A DNA stretch of 64,000 bases from Chryseobacterium angstadtii (lineage in GTDB: Bacteria; Bacteroidota; Bacteroidia; Flavobacteriales; Weeksellaceae): positions 338,260-402,259 of the forward strand of contig NZ_LFND01000005.1 in the NCBI RefSeq assembly GCF_001045465.1. The letters run 5' to 3'. The notes under the pieces are model-generated. The model ran no database searches, was not told the origin of the DNA, and saw only the letters and a list, made by a program, of their open reading frames with translations. The translations under genes and the position numbers were made by a program. Below, piece after piece: positions 24,084-33,212 of the stretch. How positions within the stretch are numbered: position 1 is the stretch's first letter; every line of letters begins with the position of its first letter.

Positions 24084-25946
24084 ATGAAGTATTCTGAGGC
24101 TTTAACTCATTTTAAAAGAAAGAATTTTTATCAAAATAAAATGACACATAAACCGTTACACAATTTCCATATTCCGGTGATGGGTCTGGCGTATACCATA
24201 GACAGCCCGATCCGTGTTGCCCAATATGGAATTTCTTCCGTTATTTCCATTATTGATGATGAAATCCTGGAAAAAATGAAAGACTTTTATAACAGGAAAT
24301 TCAATCTGGATTATTTAGGAATTTCAACAAAAACAGAAGATTACAGAGCAAAAAGAATTACGGCTTACCTGGATATGGTAGATGATATCGTGAATGAAAA
24401 ATTTGAAACTTTCAAACAGGAAATCACCAAAAATAAGGAGGCTTTAAAAAACTTTATGGCCATATTGCCCAATACTTCAGATCTGAAAAACGGGCTTCAG
24501 AATCTTATCAATCAGAAAGACAGCTTAGGATCGAGCATTAAAAATTTCATTGAATCCAATCTGACTCCGGGGAGCATTGATGTCAATATTATGACGAAAG
24601 TCGATAAAGACAACTACAAAAAAGACGAACAGCTTCCTGTGATGTTCAATGACGCTCATGCTTCGCTTCGTGGTTTTGCACAGAGCAAGTTATCTTCTTC
24701 AATGGTACTTTCTGCGGGGATGAATCCGCGCCTGTACAGCTATATTGAAGAGTTTGATGACTTTTTTCCGGATCAGAATGGTATGCTGAAAAAGAAAATT
24801 ATTCTTAAAGTCAGTGATTTCCGCTCTGCTATGATTCAGGGAAATTTTCTGGCCAAAAAAGGACTGTGGATTTCAGAATACAGAATAGAGTCCGGTCTGA
24901 ATTGTGGCGGTCACGCATTTGCCACAGAAGGAATGCTGCTTGGACCTATTATGGAAGAGTTTAAGCAGAAAAAAAATGAACTGATTCAGTCTGCCCATGC
25001 ATTGATGATTGCTGCACTGGAACAGAAAGGAAAACATTCGGTTTCTGAGCCACTGGAGATAAAAATTACAGTTCAGGGCGGGGTAGGAACCTCTGAAGAA
25101 CATGAGTTCCTGCTGGAAAACTATCATGTAGACAGCGTGGGATGGGGATCTCCTTTTCTGCTGGTTCCTGAAGCGACTTCCGTGGATACCGAAACCCGGA
25201 ATCTGCTTTTAAAATCAAAGGAAAAAGATTTTTATCTGAGTAATATTTCACCTTTGGGAGTTCCTTTCAATACTGTTCGCGGAACATCCAATGAGCTTTT
25301 GAAACATCAAAAAGAAGCGGCCGGAAGATATGGAAGCTCATGTCCTAAAAAGCTGCTGGCTTTGAGCAAAGAATTTTCACCGCAGGGAACCTGTACGGCT
25401 TCTAAAAAATACCAGGATATTAAGTTGAAGGAATTGCAGGCCAATGTTGAATTGTCTGCTGAAGAAGTGAACAGAAGAAAGGCACAAATTACAGATAAAG
25501 CCTGCCTGTGTGTAGGATTGGTGAATTCCGCTTATATGGAGCAAAATCTGGAAATAAAAGGCGAAAAACAAGGCGTAGTGATATGCCCGGGACCCAATCT
25601 TGCGTTTTTTGATAAAGAAGTTTCGCTTTCGGAGATGGTAAAACATATTTATGGAAATGCCAATGTTCTTCCCGATAACCAGCGTCCTAATATGTTCATC
25701 AATGAACTGAAGATGTACGTGGATTATCTTAAAAAAGAAATTGCGAATTCTTCGGCACAGATTACTCATGCCCAGACCAAGAAGTGGAATGCATTCAAGA
25801 AAAATGTATTGGAAGGTATTGAATACTACAATCATCTGTTTCATACATCCAATTTCTTTAAAAGCGGATTGAAAACCATTGACCTGCAGCTGCAGGAATA
25901 TAAACTGATGCTTACAGCCATTGAGGTTCCTCAGGTTGAAAAGTAA
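24084..25946 (+). CDS. 620-residue protein resembling FMN TIM-barrel (FabK/nitronate monooxygenase-like) enzymes
   Basis: No confident family name. The N-terminus (NFHIPVMGLAYTIDSPIRVA, then QYGISSVIS) recalls the start of FabK and nitronate monooxygenase barrels. The middle (VQGGVGTSEEHEFLLENYHV, then DSVGWGSPFLLVPE, about residues 333-370) recalls their phosphate-binding Gly-Gly-x-Gly and Gly-T/S-x-F-L segments. A NCGGHAFATEG motif (Cys274-His277) may be near the flavin. The protein is far longer than those enzymes. A helical insertion at about residues 95-190 and a Cys-bearing C-terminal region (Cys420, Cys437, Cys474, Cys476) are extra. There is no signal peptide. It is monocistronic, with its own terminator 26 bp downstream. 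The function is unknown. Confidence 0.5.
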   Translation: MKYSEALTHFKRKNFYQNKMTHKPLHNFHIPVMGLAYTIDSPIRVAQYGISSVISIIDDEILEKMKDFYNRKFNLDYLGISTKTEDYRAKRITAYLDMVDDIVNEKFETFKQEITKNKEALKNFMAILPNTSDLKNGLQNLINQKDSLGSSIKNFIESNLTPGSIDVNIMTKVDKDNYKKDEQLPVMFNDAHASLRGFAQSKLSSSMVLSAGMNPRLYSYIEEFDDFFPDQNGMLKKKIILKVSDFRSAMIQGNFLAKKGLWISEYRIESGLNCGGHAFATEGMLLGPIMEEFKQKKNELIQSAHALMIAALEQKGKHSVSEPLEIKITVQGGVGTSEEHEFLLENYHVDSVGWGSPFLLVPEATSVDTETRNLLLKSKEKDFYLSNISPLGVPFNTVRGTSNELLKHQKEAAGRYGSSCPKKLLALSKEFSPQGTCTASKKYQDIKLKELQANVELSAEEVNRRKAQITDKACLCVGLVNSAYMEQNLEIKGEKQGVVICPGPNLAFFDKEVSLSEMVKHIYGNANVLPDNQRPNMFINELKMYVDYLKKEIANSSAQITHAQTKKWNAFKKNVLEGIEYYNHLFHTSNFFKSGLKTIDLQLQEYKLMLTAIEVPQVEK

Positions 25947-25971
25947 CAGTACTTTTTTTAATTGATAGATC

Positions 25972-25999
25972 AAACAGCTTCCATTGCGGAGGCTGTTTT
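25972..25999 (+). terminator. Terminator after the 620-residue protein gene
   Basis: AAACAGCTTCC and GGAGGCTGTTT form an 11-bp stem with one G-T pair and a 5-base loop, followed by a short T run. Confidence 0.75.
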
Positions 26000-26084
26000 G
26001 TATTCCACGAAGTGAAAAATCATGCCATAATCAGGAAAGCAATCAGATGATTATGAATATGATATATACTGTTAATTGCATAAC

Positions 26085-26113
26085 TTGGTATTTGTAACAA
26101 ATCATTACTTTTG
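26085..26113 (+). promoter_or_regulatory. Bacteroidota-type promoter for the serine hydrolase gene
   Basis: TTG at 26085-26087 and TACTTTTG (TAnnTTTG) at 26106-26113 are separated by 18 bp. The predicted transcript starts about 10 bp before the ATG at 26130. Confidence 0.5.
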
Positions 26114-26129
26114 TTGAAATACATTTTTT

Positions 26130-27674
26130 ATGAAATACGGTTTAATTTTTATTTTTCTGTTAAATTTCAATTTAGCATTTTCTCAAACTGCTTTTCCGAC
26201 AAAACAACTGGATGACAAGCTAAATATCTTATTAAAAGAAACTTATGCACCCGGGTTTTCCATAGCCATTGTTAAAGATAACAAAGTGGTGTATAGTAAG
26301 GGATTCGGGTATAGTAATATAGAAAAAAAACAAAAAGCAGATGAAAATACTTTATTTGCGATTGGTTCCACTACTAAAGCATTTACAACCGGTTTACTCG
26401 GAATTATGGAAGCTGAACATGGGTTAAGCTTTGATGATAGTCCACGGAAATATCTGCCAAAGCTGGAGTTTTATAATGATCTGCTTAATTCCGAGCTTAC
26501 CATTAAAGATCTGGTTTCTCACCGCTCAGGGCTGCCAAGGCATGATATGTCCTGGTATCTGTTTCCTACCGAAAACAGGGATAGTCTGTTGGCCCGGATA
26601 AAATACCATGAACCTTTCAAAGATATTCGTACCCAATGGTATTATAACAACTTCGGATATCTTATTCAGGGTATGATTACGGAAAAAATTACGGGTAAAT
26701 CCTGGGAAGATAACATTCGGGAACGGTTTTTTATCCCTCTGGAAATGAAAAACTCCAATTTAAGCTTTGCAGAAATGAATAAGGCAAAAAATATGGCGAT
26801 CGGTTATGAGTGGAAAAATATGGAGACAACCAAAGCCATGAACTATTACAATATTGCTGCTATGAGCCCCGCAGGAAGCATTAACAGCAGCGCTCTTGAG
26901 ATGACCCGCTGGATACAGATCTGGCTGAATAAAGGAAAATACAAAGAAAAGCAGGTGCTGCCGGAGGCTTACGTAAAAAAAGCCATCAATCCGTTATTCA
27001 TCATAAGCGGAATGCCGGATCCGAAGTTCCCTGACCAGCATCAGAACAGCTATGGATATGCCTGGTTTGTCTCTTCATACAAAGGACATTACCGTCTGGA
27101 ACATGGAGGTAATATTGATGGTTTTTCAGCGAATGTTTCTCTTTTTCCTTCCGATAATATGGGCGTTGTAGTGCTTACTAACCAGAATGGGTCTATGTTA
27201 CCTTCATTAGCCAGAAATATAGTTTCCGATCTCTTACTTGCCGCTAAAGAAACAGACTGGATCGCGTATCTGAAGGAAAAGCAGACCGAGGCCAAGAAAA
27301 AACTTGCAGAAACAAAGAAAACAGCAGCAGAAAGCAGAACAACTGGCACCAAACCATCACATCCACTGCAGGATTTTGCTGGAGATTATACGCATCCGGG
27401 CTACGGAACCTTTCATATTACAACAAAAAAAGATTCACTTTTTGCTCAGACTCCAAAAAACGAACTCTATTTATCACACAAACATTATGATGTCTTTATT
27501 CCAATGGAGGTTAAAAATAATGTGATAGATAAAGACGCTGATGATGATTCCAATTTTAATTTCCAGACAGATGATTCCGGTAAAATCGTTTCTATGTCTG
27601 TAAAGCTCGAACCAATGCTTGAACCACTTACATTTAAAAAGAAAGCCACAGTTACAGCTCCAAAAACAAAATAA
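26130..27674 (+). CDS. Exported class-C beta-lactamase-fold serine hydrolase
   Basis: This 514-residue protein has a signal peptide (residues 1-18, ending FSQ). The beta-lactamase/DD-peptidase fold follows with the nucleophile Ser80 in S-T-T-K83, a Y-x-N motif near residue 171 (WYYNNFGY) and an HGG motif near 330 (LEHGGNIDGF). The C-terminal 100 residues look like a DUF3471-type lipocalin-like add-on. Family members include DD-carboxypeptidases, D-aminopeptidases and esterases. The next two genes suggest D-amino-acid chemistry, so release of D-residues from peptides is a fair inference. True beta-lactamase activity is less likely. It is 14 bp upstream of the amidohydrolase gene. Confidence 0.87.
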   Translation: MKYGLIFIFLLNFNLAFSQTAFPTKQLDDKLNILLKETYAPGFSIAIVKDNKVVYSKGFGYSNIEKKQKADENTLFAIGSTTKAFTTGLLGIMEAEHGLSFDDSPRKYLPKLEFYNDLLNSELTIKDLVSHRSGLPRHDMSWYLFPTENRDSLLARIKYHEPFKDIRTQWYYNNFGYLIQGMITEKITGKSWEDNIRERFFIPLEMKNSNLSFAEMNKAKNMAIGYEWKNMETTKAMNYYNIAAMSPAGSINSSALEMTRWIQIWLNKGKYKEKQVLPEAYVKKAINPLFIISGMPDPKFPDQHQNSYGYAWFVSSYKGHYRLEHGGNIDGFSANVSLFPSDNMGVVVLTNQNGSMLPSLARNIVSDLLLAAKETDWIAYLKEKQTEAKKKLAETKKTAAESRTTGTKPSHPLQDFAGDYTHPGYGTFHITTKKDSLFAQTPKNELYLSHKHYDVFIPMEVKNNVIDKDADDDSNFNFQTDDSGKIVSMSVKLEPMLEPLTFKKKATVTAPKTK

Positions 27675-27688
27675 AACAGGGTTGATGT

Positions 27689-29140
27689 ATGGGAACATTA
27701 TTAAAAAAATGGCCAGCTGCCTGTATGGTGCTTCTTATGATCGGATGCAACAAACCAGCTGAGACAAAGATGTATGATATTGTCATCCAAAATGCACGGG
27801 TCATTGATCCCGAAACTAAAACAGACAGTATACTTCAGGTAGGAATTATTGGTGACAGAATTGAGGCTGTTACCGGACAAAATCTTAAAGGAAGAACTAC
27901 GGTAAATGGTGCAGGGAAAGTGCTTGCTCCCGGTTTCATAGATTTGCATGCACATGGGCAGACCAATATGGAAAATGCTTACCAGGCTTACGATGGAGTG
28001 ACTACCGCTTTGGAACTTGAAGTGGGCGTAGATACCATCTCAAAGTGGCTGCAGGCCCGTCAAGGTAAAGCTGTTCTTAATTACGGGGCATCAGCCTGCC
28101 AGTTGGCTTACAGAAATCGCGTTCTAAGAAAAAATAATAAAGTATACCCTTCGATTTATGAGGAATTAACCGATAACAGTGTCAAATTTCCGGTCCCAGA
28201 AAAAGATTTTAATACCTTTGAAAAGCTTCTAAGGAAAGCAGTTACGGATGGAGTTATCGGTATTGGGGTTCCGGTTGGGTATCTGCCTAATGCTTCAGCA
28301 GAAGAAATTGGGTTTGTATATGAACTGGCAGGCAAATGGAAGATTCCGGTATTCACCCATGTTCGTGAAGGGGGAGCAATTGCTTTTCAACAGGCTATTG
28401 CCGATGCTGTTGTGAATCAGACCCAGTTACATATCTGCCATATCAACAGCATGGCGAGGAAAGATATACTGTTCTGCCTCGATTTGGTTCAAAAAGCACA
28501 ATTAAGAGGTTTTCCCGTTACCACCGAATTGTATCCCTATACTGCAGGTAATACCGAGATAAGTTCAGAAATATTTAATGAAGGATGGCAGCAGCGTTTG
28601 GGATGCAGCTACGGTGATTTGCAATGGGTTGCCACCGGAGAAAGACTGACTCCTGAAACATTTAAAAAATATAGAAAAACCGGAGGCTCGGTTATCGTGC
28701 ATATGCTTAAAGAAGACTGGATTAAGGCTGCTATTGCTTCTCCGGTTACAATGATTGCCAGCGATGGAGGGGATTATTCGCCTAAAGGACATCCCAGAGC
28801 TTCAGGAACTTTTTGTAAAATATTACGCCAATATGTACGGGAAGACCAACTGATAAGTCTGCCAAAAGCTATTGAAAAAATGACTCTGATGCCTGCTAAA
28901 GTTCTGGAAAAAGCAGCTCCGGATATGAAATTCAGAGGTAGAATACAGAAAGGCTGTTTTGCAGATTTAATATTGTTTGACCCCAAAAAAGTAAGGGATA
29001 ATGCAACCTATGAAAACGGATTCTCCTATTCTACAGGAATGGAAAATGTGTGGATCAATGGCAAAATGCTGATTTCCAAAGGGGTCATGCTTTCTGGAGT
29101 ATTTCCCGGAAAAGCCGTAAAAGGACGCATGGTAAAATAA
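27689..29140 (+). CDS. Lipoprotein amidohydrolase, N-acyl-D-amino-acid deacylase-like
   Basis: This 483-residue protein has a lipobox ending in Cys20 (LLMIGC), so it is probably anchored in the periplasm or at the surface. The amidohydrolase metal motif H87-x-H89 lies in PGFIDLHAHGQ, with further ligands likely in FTHVREGG, HICHIN and IASDGGD. The N-terminal MYDIVIQNARVIDPETKTDS and C-terminal ADLILFDPKKVRDN segments are typical of D-aminoacylases and dihydroorotase-like enzymes. It would remove an N-acyl group from D-amino acids. Its position between a DD-peptidase-fold enzyme and a D-amino-acid oxidase supports this. Confidence 0.83.
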   Translation: MGTLLKKWPAACMVLLMIGCNKPAETKMYDIVIQNARVIDPETKTDSILQVGIIGDRIEAVTGQNLKGRTTVNGAGKVLAPGFIDLHAHGQTNMENAYQAYDGVTTALELEVGVDTISKWLQARQGKAVLNYGASACQLAYRNRVLRKNNKVYPSIYEELTDNSVKFPVPEKDFNTFEKLLRKAVTDGVIGIGVPVGYLPNASAEEIGFVYELAGKWKIPVFTHVREGGAIAFQQAIADAVVNQTQLHICHINSMARKDILFCLDLVQKAQLRGFPVTTELYPYTAGNTEISSEIFNEGWQQRLGCSYGDLQWVATGERLTPETFKKYRKTGGSVIVHMLKEDWIKAAIASPVTMIASDGGDYSPKGHPRASGTFCKILRQYVREDQLISLPKAIEKMTLMPAKVLEKAAPDMKFRGRIQKGCFADLILFDPKKVRDNATYENGFSYSTGMENVWINGKMLISKGVMLSGVFPGKAVKGRMVK

Positions 29141-29370
29141 ATCAAATTTCTATAACATATTGATTTTTAATTCATAACATGTAGATGGTTTAAAATTGAT
29201 TGAAGTAAGATATCATTTGTATTACTTTAATAAACGGAGTAGTTTTGTTTAGCCTTAAAAACATTCAGGAAGGTAAAAAATCTTTGTCTATCCCTGCGAT
29301 AAAGGAAAGTATTTTAAAATCAATTATTGGAATCATTTCTAATCCTGAATAAGGATAAAATAAATACAGA

Positions 29371-30324
29371 ATGAAGCATGTAACAGTAGCAGGCTGCGGT
29401 ATTGCAGGTCTTACCAGTGCGATTGCCCTTCAGGAAAACGGTTGGGAAGTCTGCATATTAGCCAGAGAACGGTTCGAAAATACATTATCCGAAAAAGTAG
29501 GGGCTATCTGGTTTCCTTTTGCAATAGAACCTGCAGAAGAGGCTGCGCGATGGGGAAGTAAGTCATATCAGCGCTATTTGAAGGAACAGTTACCTGATAA
29601 CGGTGTTTCATTTATTCCTTTCACCATTGTTTATAACGCATCCAGTGATACATCATGGGTGCAGAAATTACCGGAAGAAGCCGTACGCGAATCCAGCCTG
29701 GAAGAATTACCATTTGGAGCAGAAACAGCCTATGTAGCGGTTGTACCTCTTGCTGAACCTCCCATATACCTGCCTCATCTTTTTAAACGTTTTATGGCTA
29801 ATGGAGGCAGATTTGAACAGAAAGAGATCACTTCTTTAAAACAGCTGAGCGATTTGGACACTTTTGTCGTAAACTGTACCGGATTGGGAGCAAAAGAAAT
29901 CTGTATGGATGATGAACTCTTGCCTATGCGCGGGCAAATCCTGAGAACTGCGCGTCTTGATATACAGTCCTGCGTGAATTCAACCCAAGATGGGGCTTTA
30001 AGTTACATCATAAAAAGGAAAAACGACTGTATCATCGGAGGGACAGACTATCTTAATGACTGGAATATGAATATTGAAAGCAACGATACGGCATTAATTT
30101 TATCCAGGTTTCATGAATCGGGATTATCCTCAAAAGCACCGGAGATCCTGGAAGAAATCGTAGGGTTGCGTCCCAAAAGAAGCGAAGTCCGTTTTGCATT
30201 CGATACCCAATATCCAAACGTTTTTCACAATTACGGACATGGCGGTTCTGGTTTCACCGTGGGCTGGGGATGCGCATTGGAACTGGCAGAGATAATGACC
30301 CAACATGCTTCCAGTAATCAATGA
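29371..30324 (+). CDS. D-amino-acid oxidase (FAD-dependent)
   Basis: This 317-residue flavoprotein begins with the dinucleotide motif GCGIAGLTSAIAL. It keeps the DAAO-specific MRGQILR segment near residue 187 and the signature HNYGHGGSGFTVGWGCALEL at about residues 286-305, where eukaryotic DAAO has a nearly identical motif. It deaminates D-amino acids to 2-oxo acids, ammonia and hydrogen peroxide. There is no signal peptide. It lies 230 bp after the deacylase gene on the same strand and could have its own promoter. The reaction type is secure. The substrate range is not. Confidence 0.87.
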   Translation: MKHVTVAGCGIAGLTSAIALQENGWEVCILARERFENTLSEKVGAIWFPFAIEPAEEAARWGSKSYQRYLKEQLPDNGVSFIPFTIVYNASSDTSWVQKLPEEAVRESSLEELPFGAETAYVAVVPLAEPPIYLPHLFKRFMANGGRFEQKEITSLKQLSDLDTFVVNCTGLGAKEICMDDELLPMRGQILRTARLDIQSCVNSTQDGALSYIIKRKNDCIIGGTDYLNDWNMNIESNDTALILSRFHESGLSSKAPEILEEIVGLRPKRSEVRFAFDTQYPNVFHNYGHGGSGFTVGWGCALELAEIMTQHASSNQ

Positions 30325-30424
30325 GTTGTCAACACAAACATGGCTTGTACCTTTATTGTTCGAAAATTGGATTTAGAGACAAAACCAGGGTATTGCAAAG
30401 CTGTTGAACTTTTATGAGTTAAAA

Positions 30425-32272
30425 TTAATCAGAATATTCCTTTAAAAGCTGTCTGTAGCTCATCAGGATAGAAGATTTTGAGATAAACCCGATAAAATCA
30501 TTTTCATCACTGGTTACAGGAAGATTCCATACTCCGGTATCGTCAAAAATCTGGAGAATTTCCAATGGTTTATTTTCACGGTAAATGACTGCCGGAGGAG
30601 CTTTCATAATCTGGGCTACGGTTTGCTTACTGTCGATTTCCTTATTAAAAAGATAAGGACGGATATCATCCAGGGTAAGAATTCCTTTCAGTTTCCCAAA
30701 TTCATCAATAACAGCGTAAATATTTTTGTTCCCGTTTTTTACCTGCTCAAATAATTCGGTAACAGAAGCATTTTCATTGATAGTTTCTGAATACTGATCA
30801 ATAAAATCTTCCGTTCTTAAAGCAAAAAGAAGGTTTTTATCATGCTTATTGGTGAATATTTTTCCCTGATCGGCCAAAGATTTAAGTTCCGGAGAAATCG
30901 GGGAGAACCATTTTGCAATAAGATAAGAGATGATGGAAACAATCATCAGCGGAATGAAAAGATCATACCCGAAACTGGATTCGGCAATCAGGAATATAGC
31001 GGTAAGCGGGGCATAAAGTACACCGCTCATTGCTCCGGCCATTCCTACCAGAACAAGATTGGTCACGGGAACATCCGTAAACCCGATATGCTGGCAGATC
31101 AATGAAAATAGATATCCTACAGTACCCCCGGCAAAAAGAGACGGCGCAAAATTACCGCCGTTACCTCCACTGAAGATGGTGAAAGAAGTGGCAAATGCCT
31201 TTAAAAGACATACCAAAATCAAAAATATAATGATCGTCCAGTCACCAATCTCAAAATACCTGAAAAAGCTGTTTTTGATAATCGCATGGGTATTCCCGTT
31301 CGTAAATGCCTTTACCGTTTCATATCCTTCCCCGAACAGAGGTGGAAAAAGAACGCACAGCAAGGAAAGTACGACCCCTCCAAACATAGCCTTCTGCATT
31401 CTTGAAAGCTTAATTTCTTTGATAAAATGTTCTACTTTTTGGGAAATAATCACAAAATAACGGGCATATAATCCGGTAACAATCCCCAAAATAAGATAGT
31501 AGGGAACATTTCTATAATTAAAAGCCTCTCTTGTGTAAAATCTGAAAAGGATATCTTCCTGAAGAAGAACTCTGGATAAAAGACTTCCGCAGACAGCAGC
31601 AACTACAAGCGGTATGAAATCTGTAAAAACAACGCCTGTCAAAAGAATTTCAAAAGCAAACATAATTCCGGCAATCGGAGCGTTGAATGCCGAAGCAATT
31701 CCCGCAGTAGCCCCGGCAGCCAGTAAAAGTGTTCTTTCTTTATAGCTCAAACGGTAAGTCTGCGCATAGTTGGAACCGATAGCTGCTCCGGTAACCGCTA
31801 TGGGGCTTTCCAGTCCGGCAGAACCTCCAAGTCCTACTGTAACCGCACTCTGAATAATCTGAGAATACATTTTCACAGAAGCCACGATGCTTGAGTTTTG
31901 TGCAATTTCATACAGAATGGCACCAATTCCTTTTCTGTCCTGTCCTTTAAATATCGTAATTACAATAGCTGTCGTCAGTACAATCCCTAAAAAAGGAAAA
32001 ACAATATAGAAAAGAATCTGATATTCAAAATGAACCCTGTGCGTAATAAAATTATGGATGTTGTGAACGAGTGTTTTCAGGATTACTCCGGCAAGGCCGG
32101 CGGTACAGCCCACAAGGATTCCCGAAAGCACCAGAAACTGATTTCTGCTCAGCCTGTTGTTCAGCCAGTGGAGGATGAGTTCATAGCTGCGTGCCTTTTC
32201 CAGCCCGTAGTTTTGAAAGTCTCTTTTAAATTTTAAAAAGCTTAGATATTTTTTTTTATTGTGAATTTTCAC
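30425..32272 (-). CDS. ClC-family chloride channel or Cl-/H+ antiporter with tandem CBS domains
   Basis: This 615-residue protein has about ten membrane helices (residues 50-450). It has the ClC filter motif GGSAGLESPIAVTG (gating glutamate in GLESP), GIASAFNAPIAGIMFAFE, and GGNGGNFAPSLFAGG near residue 365. Residues from about 480 form two CBS domains (RTEDFIDQYSETINENASVT; IMKAPPAVIYRENKPLEILQ), which usually bind adenine nucleotides and gate transport. It moves chloride or another halide. Length and domain order are normal for the Bacteroidota subgroup. It appears monocistronic. Confidence 0.92.
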   Translation of the reverse strand: MKIHNKKKYLSFLKFKRDFQNYGLEKARSYELILHWLNNRLSRNQFLVLSGILVGCTAGLAGVILKTLVHNIHNFITHRVHFEYQILFYIVFPFLGIVLTTAIVITIFKGQDRKGIGAILYEIAQNSSIVASVKMYSQIIQSAVTVGLGGSAGLESPIAVTGAAIGSNYAQTYRLSYKERTLLLAAGATAGIASAFNAPIAGIMFAFEILLTGVVFTDFIPLVVAAVCGSLLSRVLLQEDILFRFYTREAFNYRNVPYYLILGIVTGLYARYFVIISQKVEHFIKEIKLSRMQKAMFGGVVLSLLCVLFPPLFGEGYETVKAFTNGNTHAIIKNSFFRYFEIGDWTIIIFLILVCLLKAFATSFTIFSGGNGGNFAPSLFAGGTVGYLFSLICQHIGFTDVPVTNLVLVGMAGAMSGVLYAPLTAIFLIAESSFGYDLFIPLMIVSIISYLIAKWFSPISPELKSLADQGKIFTNKHDKNLLFALRTEDFIDQYSETINENASVTELFEQVKNGNKNIYAVIDEFGKLKGILTLDDIRPYLFNKEIDSKQTVAQIMKAPPAVIYRENKPLEILQIFDDTGVWNLPVTSDENDFIGFISKSSILMSYRQLLKEYSD

Positions 32273-32573
32273 CTGGGAACCAATTTTAAAACCGTAATGG
32301 TTTCGTAAATTTATGAAATATCTTTATAAAAATTTCACCTCAGATTGCTTAAAAATATAAAATTAGGGCTGTAAAATACTGTAATTCACTCCGTTATTTT
32401 AAATTCAAATATTTTTTTGATTTTTTTATTCTGATTCTGATTCTGGTGAATTGTAAATGCTATTAAGTGGCCAACGACTACATAAAAAGTTTTTTTGCGG
32501 AAGGAAACTCTTGCTTTACAATAGATCACAAATTATTTTTTTATACATTTAATTACTCATTAAACTTATTTCT
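32273..32573. other. Intergenic region upstream of the ClC and lipoprotein genes
   Basis: This 301-bp AT-rich divergent region contains a run of TTCTGATTCTGATTCTGG (short tandem TTCTGA units, about 32427-32444). No clear promoter pair or RNA structure was recognised. Confidence 0.4.
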
Positions 32574-33116
32574 ATGATCCGTAAAATATCCATCACTCTG
32601 CTAATAATTATTTTAGTTTCTGCTGTTTTTCAATCCTGCAGCAATAAAAAAGCTGAAAATTTTCAGGAAATACTGACCAAAAAGGAAGCCCAGATGACGG
32701 CTATGCTGATTGGTGAAAAAGGTTTTGAATCCGTTAAACTGGACTATCTGATTGCCCATGATTACACAAAAGCTCTTTACATCACAGATCAGGAAGAAAA
32801 AGAATTCAATACCATTATTAAAGAGATTGAAATGGCTGATATAGAGGGAGTCCAAAAAGGAAAAGAAACCCAGCAGGCGGTTCTGAATTATTATAAAGCT
32901 CTCAAAGACCTTTTCCTTTTTTCAAGAAAAGAAATTGAGCAGGAGAAGCTGATGCGTTACAGTAAAGATGACAAAGAAATACGGGCAGCACAGGACCGGA
33001 GACTTGAATTAGGGTATGAAAAACAGGAACTTTATCAGAAAGTATTCAAAGCGGATGAGAAATTCTTTACGGTGAAAAAGCAGTTTGAAGAGGAAAATAA
33101 TTTGGAATGGAGGTAA
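32574..33116 (+). CDS. Lipoprotein of unknown function
   Basis: This 180-residue protein has a signal peptide and lipobox ending at Cys22 (AVFQSC). The mature part is strongly charged and predicted helical (EKEFNTIIKEIEMADIEG; RKEIEQEKLMRYSKDDKEIR), possibly a coiled coil. No family was recognised. It is alone on its strand, between the ClC gene and the minus-strand SDR gene. Confidence 0.75.
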   Translation: MIRKISITLLIIILVSAVFQSCSNKKAENFQEILTKKEAQMTAMLIGEKGFESVKLDYLIAHDYTKALYITDQEEKEFNTIIKEIEMADIEGVQKGKETQQAVLNYYKALKDLFLFSRKEIEQEKLMRYSKDDKEIRAAQDRRLELGYEKQELYQKVFKADEKFFTVKKQFEEENNLEWR

Positions 33117-33117
33117 A

Positions 33118-33212
33118 TGGGGCTGAAAGGTTAAAAAGCAAAGAAAGCTGAGAAAGCTGAGAAGGCTAATAAGTTAATTTGTAATTTTGCCTATTCACTA
33201 TTCACTTTTTCC
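33118..33212. repeat. Degenerate intergenic repeats before the SDR gene stop
   Basis: AAAGCAAAGAAAGCTGAGAA and further GCTGAGAAGG units (33133-33171) match the phrase between bioF and bioD. The following GTAATTTTGCCTATTCACTA phrase (33181-33206) resembles the reverse complement of a phrase at 49277-49308. Confidence 0.6.

Noticed and set aside
26130..27674. A true class C beta-lactamase resistance gene
   Set aside because: The motifs fit the wider serine-hydrolase family, the C-terminal add-on domain is unlike AmpC, and the neighbours point to D-amino-acid metabolism.
29220..29352. Open plus-strand stretch encoding SLKNIQEGKKSLSIPAIKES-like residues before the D-amino-acid oxidase gene
   Set aside because: There is no ATG start and the frame is short. 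It could be a gene fragment, but nothing recognisable supports it.
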